Of a stretch of 64,000 nt of DNA, positions 11,566-23,500 are shown one piece after another. Both the position numbers and the translations under genes were made by a program. Within the stretch, counting starts at the first letter, position 1, and every line of letters starts with the position of its first letter. The DNA lies in contig JALIZF010001433.1 in NCBI GenBank assembly GCA_029948255.1, forward strand, positions 186,001 through 250,000. The letters run 5' to 3'. The notes beneath the pieces are model-generated. The model worked only from the letters and a program-made list of their open reading frames with translations, made no database searches and was not told the DNA's origin. Origin of the DNA: Telmatactis stephensoni (lineage: Eukaryota > Cnidaria > Anthozoa > Actiniaria > Isophelliidae).

Positions 11566-14500
11566 ATGACAAAAACCCCTCTTAAACATTCAATACTTCA
11601 ATTCACAGAACTACCATTTGAGAGTGAAAACGTTTTAATAAAGACAAACGAAAATATGGCTGTTCGTATAACAAGACAAGTTGCAATTCCTATGAACCAA
11701 AATACTGGAGACATAGCTGTAATTGGCGATAATGCAATGACTGTTGAAGGTCTAAAAGAAAGCCAAGGTACAATTGTAATGGGACAACAATCGCAGGTTT
11801 CTTATATACGATTCAATTTCCACATCGAGTAGTACAGTCAAATTTGTAGATGGATCAGCACACATACACCGAAATTGGTGATCACCTTACTTCTCCAAGT
11901 GATACAGTCGTTACGACATACGAGACAAAAGCCTCGTCGCATCAAGCAGCATCCTTCCAAAGTCAAAATGTAATTTATGGTACAGTACCAGTACAGGTAG
12001 ACCTCAGAACGGAGACAACATACAGTCGCTCGAGTGCACTAACCAGTCGTTTGCTCTAGAAGGCACGCCTTTGGACCAAGGTACTATCACAAAAATCAAA
12101 GGTGCCAACACAATTCCTAGTGGTAGTGCCACGTATTCCTTTTCAAGTACGAACATGCAAACTTCACAGAAGATTACAAAACAGGTAACGAAAGTAAAAA
12201 CCGTCACGAACGGACAATCTGTCCGTACCATTACCTCCTCATCTACACCTTCCAAAGACCAAGAACATAGTTAGCTTCTCTACTAATCTGAATGCTACCG
12301 GGCCGAAGCATGATACAGAGGGACTCAAGAATCAACTGAAAAACAACGAAGTTATCATAAAGGGAAACAATCCAGCAAGCACTCAAGAAAGTGCAATTTT
12401 ACCGCTGAAAAATAATGGAGCGAACGGTGAAATAAAAATAACAAGAGGTGTAAGCAATACGACAATTACAAAAAACAAATCCTCGAAATTTCAATCACCA
12501 CAAAAAATTACATACCACGTTAATGGCACTAATCAAAACCCATTCAAAACATATGAACAACAACAAACAAATCTAAGCGAATCTATAGACATAAAAATAC
12601 CAGCAAAAGTATCAAAACAAATCAACAGTTCAAAAGATAACTAGGGAACAAATACAGGAAACACCTCCCAAATCGGCTATAACATACACTAGCCAAACAA
12701 AGCCTTCAGAAACTAAAGATACCAAGAACTCACACCCAGAAACCCATAGCAAGCAAAACATTGACAAAATCACAGCGTCTCCAGGAGATAACCATGCCCA
12801 ATCTAAAAAATATATCAACTTTAATGCAATAGAACGAAACACCAATGTCCCAAATACCGCAAACACAAAATTAAATATCAACTAACACGGAGACAATTCA
12901 AAAAGAAATCAACAACACAGCTGAGGATACAAACGCCAAACAAACACGAACAAAAAAAATCAATATTTCAAGAAAACAACATTTCAAGGACGGCGACGTA
13001 TCAAAAAACAGCACAAAAAAAGCAAAAGGGAACCTCCAACCACAAGATAACAAGGACAGGTCAAATAACATCAAAAAACTGGTAATGCCGGACTTTAAGT
13101 CCAAAGAGGTCACAAAAAAAGAGGTAACGGAGGTGCAAAGACTGGATCGCAGCATTTTACACCAAGCCAAAGAGCCAGAAGAACCCGAGTCCATCAAGAG
13201 GGAGCCTGCTCACCCACGCAAACTGCAGACCGAATTCATTCAAAGCTTCGAGAACGTCGAGCCTCAGGAATCCGTGCCCGAGAGGGAGGAGCCTCACAGA
13301 TCCAAGAAACTGGTCATTCCAGACTATACAAGCAAAGAGGTCACCAAAACAGAGGTCACCGAAGTACGAAAACTGGACGGGTCCAAGTTCGTGCTGGAAC
13401 GAGAAGAGCCAGAGGAGCCCCAAGACCACAAGTACACGCCCAAGAAGGTCAACAAACTGGTAATGCCGGACTTTAAGCCCAAAGAGGTCACCAAAACAGA
13501 GGTGACGGAGGTGCAAAGACTGGATCGCAGCATTTTCCAGCAAGCCAAAGAGCCAGAAGAACCCGAGCCCATCAAGAGGGAGCCTGCTCGCCCACGCAAA
13601 CTGCAGACCGAATTCATTCAAAGTTTCGAGAACGTCGAGCCTCAGGAATCCGTGCCCGAGAGGGAGGAGCCTCACAGATCCAAGAAACTGGTCATTCCAG
13701 ACTATACAAGCAAAGAGGTCACCAAAACAGAGGTCACCGAAGTACGAAAACTGGACAGGTCCAAGTTCGTGCTGGAACGAGAAGAGCCAGAGGAGCCGCA
13801 AGACCACAAGGACTCGCCCAAGAAGGTCAACAAACTGGTAATGCCGGACTTTAAGCCCAAAGAGGTCACCAAAACAGAGGTGACGGAGGTGCAAAGACTG
13901 GATCGCAGCATTTTCCAGCAAGCCAAAGAGCCAGAAGAACCCGAGCCCATCAAGAGGGAGCCTGCTCGCCCACGCAAACTGCAGACCGAATTCATTCAAA
14001 GCTTCGAGAACGTCGAGCCTCAGGAATCCGTGCCCGAGAGGGAGGAGCCTCACAGATCCAAGAAACTGGTCATTCCAGACTATACAAGCAAAGAGGTCAC
14101 CAAAACAGAGGTCACCGAAGTACGAAAACTGGACAGGTCCAAGTTCGTGCTGGAACGAGAAGAGCCAGAGGAGCCGCAAGACCACAAGGACTCGCCCAAG
14201 AAGGTCAACAAACTGGTCATTCCAGACTTTAAGCCCAAAGAGGTCACCAAAACAGAGGTGACGGAGGTGCAAAGACTAGATCGCAGCATTTTCCAGCAAT
14301 CCAAAGAGCCAGAAGAACCCGAGCCCATCAAGAGGGAGCCTGCTCGCCCACGCAAACTGCAGACCGAATTCATTCAAAGTTTCGAGAACGTCGAGCCTCA
14401 GGAATCCGTGCCTGAGAGGGAGGAGCCTCACAGATCCAAGAAACTGGTCATTCCAGACTATACAAGCAAAGAGGTCACCAAAACAGAGGTCACCGAAGTA

Positions 14501-17500
14501 CGAAAACTGGACAGGTCCAAGTTCGTGCTGGAACGAGAAGAGCCAGAGGAGCCGCAAGATTACAAGGACTCGCCCAAGAAGGTCAACAAACTGGTAATGC
14601 CGAACTTTAAGCCCAAAGAGGTCACCAAAACAGAGGTGAAGGAGGTGCAAAGACTGGATCGCAGCATTTTCCAGCAAGCCAAAGAGCCAGAAGAACCCGA
14701 GCCCCTCAAGAGGGAGCCTGCTCGCCCACGCAAACTGCAGACCGAATTCATTCAAAGCTTCGAGAACGTCGAGCCTCAGGAATCCGTGCCCGAGAGGGAG
14801 GAGCCTCAAAGATCCAAGAAACTGGTCATTCCAGACTATACAAGCAAAGAGGTCACCAAAACAGAGGTCACCGAAGTACGAAAACTGGACAGGTCCAAGT
14901 TCGTGCTGGAACGAGAAGAGCCAGAGGAGCCGCAAGATTACAAGGACTCGCCAAAGAAGGTCAACAAACTGGTAATACCGGACTTTAAGCCCAAAGAGGT
15001 CACCAAAACAGAGGTGAAGGAGGTGCAAAGACTGGATCGCAGCATTTTCCAGCAAGCCAAAGAGCCAGAAGAACCCGAGCCCATCAAGAGGGAGCCTGCT
15101 CGACAACGCAAACTGCAGACCGAATTCATTCAAAGCTTCGAGAACGTCGAGCCTCAGGAATCCGTGCCCGAGAGGGAGGAGCCTCACAGATCCAAGAAAC
15201 TGGTCATTCCAGACTATACAAGCAAAGAGGTCACCAAAACAGAGGTCACCGAAGTACGAAAACTGGACAGGTCCAAGTTCGTGCTGGAACGAGAAGAGCC
15301 AGAGGAGCCGCAAGACCACAAGGACTCGCCCAAGAAGGTCAACAAACTGGTAATGCCGGACTTTAAGCCCAAAGAGGTCACCAAAACAGAGGTGACGGAG
15401 GTGCAAAGACTGGATCGCAGCATTTTCCAGCAAGCCAAAGAGCCAGAAGAACCCGAGCCCATCAAGAGGGAGCCTGCTCGCCCACGCAAACTGCAGACCG
15501 AATTCATTCAAAGCTTCGAGAACGTCGAGCCTCAGGAATCCGTGCCCGAGAGGGAGGAGCCTCACAGATCCAAGAAACTGGTCATTCCAGACTATACAAG
15601 CAAAGAGGTCACCAAAACAGAGGTCACCGAAGTACGAAAACTGGACAGGTCCAAGTTCGTGCTGGAACGAGAAGAGCCAGAGGAGCCGCAAGACCACAAG
15701 GACTCGCCCAAGAAGGTCAACAAACTGGTAATGCCGGACTTTAAGCCCAAAGAGGTCACCAAAACAGAGGTGACGGAGGTGCAAAGACTGGATCGCAGCA
15801 TTTTCCAGCAAGCCAAAGAGCCAGAAGAACCCGAGCCCATCAAGAGGGAGCCTGCTCGCCCACGCAAACTGCAGACCGAATTCATTCAAAGTTTCGAGAA
15901 CGTCGAGCCTCAGGAATCCGTGCCTGAGAGGGAGGAGCCTCACAGATCCAAGAAACTGGTCATTCCAGACTATACAAGCAAAGAGGTCACCAAAACAGAG
16001 GTCACCGAAGTACGAAAACTGGACAGGTCCAAGTTCGTGCTGGAACGAGAAGAGCCAGAGGAGCCGCAAGACCACAAGGACTCGCCCAAGAAGGTCAACA
16101 AACTGGTAATGCCGGACTTTAAGCCCAAAGAGGTCACCAAAACAGAGGTGACGGAGGTGCAAAGACTGGATCGCAGCATTTTCCAGCAAGCCAAAGAGCC
16201 AGAAGAACCCGAGCCCATCAAGAGGGAGCCTGCTCGCCCACGCAAACTGCAGACCGAATTCATTCAAAGCTTCGAGAACGTCGAGCCTCAGGAATCCGTG
16301 CCCGAGAGGGAGGAGCCTCACAGATCCAAGAAACTGGTCATTCCAGACTATACAAGCAAAGAGGTCACCAAAACAGAGGTCACCGAAGTACGAAAACTGG
16401 ACAGGTCCAAGTTCGTGCTGGAACGAGAAGAGCCAGAGGAGCCGCAAGACCTACAAGGACTCGCCCAAGAAGGTCAACAAACTGGTAATGCCGGACTTTA
16501 AGCCCAAAGAGGTCACCAAAACAGAGGTGACGGAGGTGCAAAGACTGGATCGCAGCATTTTCCAGCAAGCCAAAGAGCCAGAAGAACCCGAGCCCATCAA
16601 GAGGGAGCCTGCTCGCCCACGCAAACTGCAGACCGAATTCATTCAAAGCTTCGAGAACGTCGAGCCTCAGGAATCCGTGCCTGAGAGGGAGGAGCCTCAC
16701 AGATCCAAGAAACTGGTCATTCCAGACTATACAAGCAAAGAGGTCACCAAAACAGAGGTCACCGAAGTACGAAAACTGGACAGGTCCAAGTTCGTGCTGG
16801 AACGAGAAGAGCCAGAGGAGCCGCAAGACCACAAGGACTCGCCCAAGAAGGTCAACAAACTGGTAATGCCGGACTTTAAGCCCAAAGAGGTCACCAAAAC
16901 AGAGGTGACGGAGGTGCAAAGACTGGATCGCAGCATTTTCCAGCAAGCCAAAGAGCCAGAAGAACCCGAGCCCATCAAGAGGGAGCCTGCTCGCCCACGC
17001 AAACTGCAGACCGAATTCATTCAAAGTTTCGAGAACGTCGAGCCTCAGGAATCCGTGCCTGAGAGGGAGGAGCCTCACAGATCCAAGAAACTGGTCATTC
17101 CAGACTATACAAGCAAAGAGGTCACCAAAACAGAGGTCACCGAAGTACGAAAACTGGACAGGTCCAAGTTCGTGCTGGAACGAGAAGAGCCAGAGGAGCC
17201 GCAAGACCACAAGGACTCGCCCAAGAAGGTCAACAAACTGGTAATGCCGGACTTTAAGCCCAAAGAGGTCACCAAAACAGAGGTGACGGAGGTGCAAAGA
17301 CTGGATCGCAGCATTTTCCAGCAAGCCAAAGAGCCAGAAGAACCCGAGCCCATCAAGAGGGAGCCTGCTCGCCCACGCAAACTGCAGACCGAATTCATTC
17401 AAAGCTTCGAGAACGTCGAGCCTCAGGAATCCGTGCCCGAGAGGGAGGAGCCTCACAGATCCAAGAAACTGGTCATTCCAGACTATACAAGCAAAGAGGT

Positions 17501-20500
17501 CACCAAAACAGAGGTCACCGAAGTACGAAAACTGGACAGGTCCAAGTTCGTGCTGGAACGAGAAGAGCCAGAGGAGCCGCAAGACCACAAGGACTCGCCC
17601 AAGAAGGTCAACAAACTGGTAATGCCGGACTTTAAGCCCAAAGAGGTCACCAAAACAGAGGTGACGGAGGTGCAAAGACTGGATCGCAGCATTTTCCAGC
17701 AAGCCAAAGAGCCAGAAGAACCCGAGCCCATCAAGAGGGAGCCTGCTCGCCCACGCAAACTGCAGACCGAATTCATTCAAAGCTTCGAGAACGTCGAGCC
17801 TCAGGAATCCGTGCCCGAGAGGGAGGAGCCTCACAGATCCAAGAAACTGGTCATTCCAGACTATACAAGCAAAGAGGTCACCAAAACAGAGGTCACCGAA
17901 GTACGAAAACTGGACAGGTCCAAGTTCGTGCTGGAACGAGAAGAGCCAGAGGAGCCGCAAGACCACAAGGACTCGCCCAAGAAGGTCAACAAACTGGTAA
18001 TGCCGGACTTTAAGCCCAAAGAGGTCACCAAAACAGAGGTGACGGAGGTGCAAAGACTGGATCGCAGCATTTTCCAGCAAGCCAAAGAGCCAGAAGAACC
18101 CGAGCCCATCAAGAGGGAGCCTGCTCGCCCACGCAAACTGCAGACCGAATTCATTCAAAGCTTCGAGAACGTCGAGCCTCAGGAATCCGTGCCCGAGAGG
18201 GAGGAGCCTCACAGATCCAAGAAACTGGTCATTCCAGACTATACAAGCAAAGAGGTCACCAAAACAGAGGTCACCGAAGTACGAAAACTGGACAGGTCCA
18301 AGTTCGTGCTGGAACGAGAAGAGCCAGAGGAGCCGCAAGACCACAAGGACTCGCCCAAGAAGGTCAACAAACTGGTAATGCCGGACTTTAAGCCCAAAGA
18401 GGTCACCAAAACAGAGGTGACGGAGGTGCAAAGACTGGATCGCAGCATTTTCCAGCAAGCCAAAGAGCCAGAAGAACCCGAGCCCATCAAGAGGGAGCCT
18501 GCTCGCCCACGCAAACTGCAGACCGAATTCATTCAAAGCTTCGAGAACGTCGAGCCTCAGGAATCCGTGCCCGAGAGGGAGGAGCCTCACAGATCCAAGA
18601 AACTGGTCATTCCAGACTATACAAGCAAAGAGGTCACCAAAACAGAGGTCACCGAAGTACGAAAACTGGACAGGTCCAAGTTCGTGCTGGAACGAGAAGA
18701 GCCAGAGGAGCCGCAAGACCACAAGGACTCGCCCAAGAAGGTCAACAAACTGGTAATGCCGGACTTTAAGCCCAAAGAGGTCACCAAAACAGAGGTGACG
18801 GAGGTGCAAAGACTGGATCGCAGCATTTTCCAGCAAGCCAAAGAGCCAGAAGAACCCGAGCCCATCAAGAGGGAGCCTGCTCGCCCACGCAAACTGCAGA
18901 CCGAATTCATTCAAAGCTTCGAGAACGTCGAGCCTCAGGAATCCGTGCCCGAGAGGGAGGAGCCTCACAGATCCAAGAAACTGGTCATTCCAGACTATAC
19001 AAGCAAAGAGGTCACCAAAACAGAGGTCACCGAAGTACGAAAACTGGACAGGTCCAAGTTCGTGCTGGAACGAGAAGAGCCAGAGGAGCCGCAAGACCAC
19101 AAGGACTCGCCCAAGAAGGTCAACAAACTGGTAATGCCGGACTTTAAGCCCAAAGAGGTCACCAAAACAGAGGTGACGGAGGTGCAAAGACTGGATCGCA
19201 GCATTTTCCAGCAAGCCAAAGAGCCAGAAGAACCCGAGCCCATCAAGAGGGAGCCTGCTCGCCCACGCAAACTGCAGACCGAATTCATTCAAAGCTTTCG
19301 AGAACGTCGAGCCTCAGGAATCCGTGCCCGAGAGGGAGGAGCCTCACAGATCCAAGAAACTGGTCATTCCAGACTATACAAGCAAAGAGGTCACCAAAAC
19401 AGAGGTCACCGAAGTACGAAAACTGGACAGGTCCAAGTTCGTGCTGGAACGAGAAGAGCCAGAGGAGCCGCAAGACCACAAGGACTCGCCCAAGAAGGTC
19501 AACAAACTGGTAATGCCGGACTTTAAGCCCAAAGAGGTCACCAAAACAGAGGTGACGGAGGTGCAAAGACTGGATCGCAGCATTTTCCAGCAAGCCAAAG
19601 AGCCAGAAGAACCCGAGCCCATCAAGAGGGAGCCTGCTCGCCCACGCAAACTGCAGACCGAATTCATTCAAAGCTTCGAGAACGTCGAGCCTCAGGAATC
19701 CGTGCCCGAGAGGGAGGAGCCTCACAGATCCAAGAAACTGGTCATTCCAGACTATACAAGCAAAGAGGTCACCAAAACAGAGGTCACCGAAGTACGAAAA
19801 CTGGACAGGTCCAAGTTCGTGCTGGAACGAGAAGAGCCAGAGGAGCCGCAAGACCACAAGGACTCGCCCAAGAAGGTCAACAAACTGGTAATGCCGGACT
19901 TTAAGCCCAAAGAGGTCACCAAAACAGAGGTGACGGAGGTGCAAAGACTGGATCGCAGCATTTTCCAGCAAGCCAAAGAGCCAGAAGAACCCGAGCCCAT
20001 CAAGAGGGAGCCTGCTCGCCCACGCAAACTGCAGACCGAATTCATTCAAAGCTTCGAGAACGTCGAGCCTCAGGAATCCGTGCCCGAGAGGGAGGAGCCT
20101 CACAGATCCAAGAAACTGGTCATTCCAGACTATACAAGCAAAGAGGTCACCAAAACAGAGGTCACCGAAGTACGAAAACTGGACAGGTCCAAGTTCGTGC
20201 TGGAACGAGAAGAGCCAGAGGAGCCGCAAGACCACAAGGACTCGCCCAAGAAGGTCAACAAACTGGTAATGCCGGACTTTAAGCCCAAAGAGGTCACCAA
20301 AACAGAGGTGACGGAGGTGCAAAGACTGGATCGCAGCATTTTCCAGCAAGCCAAAGAGCCAGAAGAACCCGAGCCCATCAAGAGGGAGCCTGCTCGCCCA
20401 CGCAAACTGCAGACCGAATTCATTCAAAGCTTCGAGAACGTCGAGCCTCAGGAATCCGTGCCCGAGAGGGAGGAGCCTCACAGATCCAAGAAACTGGTCA

Positions 20501-23500
20501 TTCCAGACTATACAAGCAAAGAGGTCACCAAAACAGAGGTCACCGAAGTACGAAAACTGGACAGGTCCAAGTTCGTGCTGGAACGAGAAGAGCCAGAGGA
20601 GCCGCAAGACCACAAGGACTCGCCCAAGAAGGTCAACAAACTGGTAATGCCGGACTTTAAGCCCAAAGAGGTCACCAAAACAGAGGTGACGGAGGTGCAA
20701 AGACTGGATCGCAGCATTTTCCAGCAAGCCAAAGAGCCAGAAGAACCCGAGCCCATCAAGAGGGAGCCTGCTCGCCCACGCAAACTGCAGACCGAATTCA
20801 TTCAAAGCTTCGAGAACGTCGAGCCTCAGGAATCCGTGCCCGAGAGGGAGGAGCCTCACAGATCCAAGAAACTGGTCATTCCAGACTATACAAGCAAAGA
20901 GGTCACCAAAACAGAGGTCACCGAAGTACGAAAACTGGACAGGTCCAAGTTCGTGCTGGAACGAGAAGAGCCAGAGGAGCCGCAAGACCACAAGGACTCG
21001 CCCAAGAAGGTCAACAAACTGGTAATGCCGGACTTTAAGCCCAAAGAGGTCACCAAAACAGAGGTGACGGAGGTGCAAAGACTGGATCGCAGCATTTTCC
21101 AGCAAGCCAAAGAGCCAGAAGAACCCGAGCCCATCAAGAGGGAGCCTGCTCGCCCACGCAAACTGCAGACCGAATTCATTCAAAGCTTCGAGAACGTCGA
21201 GCCTCAGGAATCCGTGCCCGAGAGGGAGGAGCCTCACAGATCCAAGAAACTGGTCATTCCAGACTATACAAGCAAAGAGGTCACCAAAACAGAGGTCACC
21301 GAAGTACGAAAACTGGACAGGTCCAAGTTCGTGCTGGAACGAGAAGAGCCAGAGGAGCCGCAAGACCACAAGGACTCGCCCAAGAAGGTCAACAAACTGG
21401 TAATGCCGGACTTTAAGCCCAAAGAGGTCACCAAAACAGAGGTGACGGAGGTGCAAAGACTGGATCGCAGCATTTTCCAGCAAGCCAAAGAGCCAGAAGA
21501 ACCCGAGCCCATCAAGAGGGAGCCTGCTCGCCCACGCAAACTGCAGACCGAATTCATTCAAAGCTTCGAGAACGTCGAGCCTCAGGAATCCGTGCCCGAG
21601 AGGGAGGAGCCTCACAGATCCAAGAAACTGGTCATTCCAGACTATACAAGCAAAGAGGTCACCAAAACAGAGGTCACCGAAGTACGAAAACTGGACAGGT
21701 CCAAGTTCGTGCTGGAACGAGAAGAGCCAGAGGAGCCGCAAGACCACAAGGACTCGCCCAAGAAGGTCAACAAACTGGTAATGCCGGACTTTAAGCCCAA
21801 AGAGGTCACCAAAACAGAGGTGACGGAGGTGCAAAGACTGGATCGCAGCATTTTCCAGCAAGCCAAAGAGCCAGAAGAACCCGAGCCCATCAAGAGGGAG
21901 CCTGCTCGCCCACGCAAACTGCAGACCGAATTCATTCAAAGCTTCGAGAACGTCGAGCCTCAGGAATCCGTGCCCGAGAGGGAGGAGCCTCACAGATCCA
22001 AGAAACTGGTCATTCCAGACTATACAAGCAAAGAGGTCACCAAAACAGAGGTCACCGAAGTACGAAAACTGGACAGGTCCAAGTTCGTGCTGGAACGAGA
22101 AGAGCCAGAGGAGCCGCAAGACCACAAGGACTCGCCCAAGAAGGTCAACAAACTGGTAATGCCGGACTTTAAGCCCAAAGAGGTCACCAAAACAGAGGTG
22201 ACGGAGGTGCAAAGACTGGATCGCAGCATTTTCCAGCAAGCCAAAGAGCCAGAAGAACCCGAGCCCATCAAGAGGGAGCCTGCTCGCCCACGCAAACTGC
22301 AGACCGAATTCATTCAAAGCTTCGAGAACGTCGAGCCTCAGGAATCCGTGCCCGAGAGGGAGGAGCCTCACAGATCCAAGAAACTGGTCATTCCAGACTA
22401 TACAAGCAAAGAGGTCACCAAAACAGAGGTCACCGAAGTACGAAAACTGGACAGGTCCAAGTTCGTGCTGGAACGAGAAGAGCCAGAGGAGCCGCAAGAC
22501 CACAAGGACTCGCCCAAGAAGGTCAACAAACTGGTAATGCCGGACTTTAAGCCCAAAGAGGTCACCAAAACAGAGGTGACGGAGGTGCAAAGACTGGATC
22601 GCAGCATTTTCCAGCAAGCCAAAGAGCCAGAAGAACCCGAGCCCATCAAGAGGGAGCCTGCTCGCCCACGCAAACTGCAGACCGAATTCATTCAAAGCTT
22701 CGAGAACGTCGAGCCTCAGGAATCCGTGCCCGAGAGGGAGGAGCCTCACAGATCCAAGAAACTGGTCATTCCAGACTATACAAGCAAAGAGGTCACCAAA
22801 ACAGAGGTCACCGAAGTACGAAAACTGGACAGGTCCAAGTTCGTGCTGGAACGAGAAGAGCCAGAGGAGCCGCAAGACCACAAGGACTCGCCCAAGAAGG
22901 TCAACAAACTGGTAATGCCGGACTTTAAGCCCAAAGAGGTCACCAAAACAGAGGTGACGGAGGTGCAAAGACTGGATCGCAGCATTTTCCAGCAAGCCAA
23001 AGAGCCAGAAGAACCCGAGCCCATCAAGAGGGAGCCTGCTCGCCCACGCAAACTGCAGACCGAATTCATTCAAAGCTTCGAGAACGTCGAGCCTCAGGAA
23101 TCCGTGCCCGAGAGGGAGGAGCCTCACAGATCCAAGAAACTGGTCATTCCAGACTATACAAGCAAAGAGGTCACCAAAACAGAGGTCACCGAAGTACGAA
23201 AACTGGACAGGTCCAAGTTCGTGCTGGAACGAGAAGAGCCAGAGGAGCCGCAAGACCACAAGGACTCGCCCAAGAAGGTCAACAAACTGGTAATGCCGGA
23301 CTTTAAGCCCAAAGAGGTCACCAAAACAGAGGTGACGGAGGTGCAAAGACTGGATCGCAGCATTTTCCAGCAAGCCAAAGAGCCAGAAGAACCCGAGCCC
23401 ATCAAGAGGGAGCCTGCTCGCCCACGCAAACTGCAGACCGAATTCATTCAAAGCTTCGAGAACGTCGAGCCTCAGGAATCCGTGCCCGAGAGGGAGGAGC

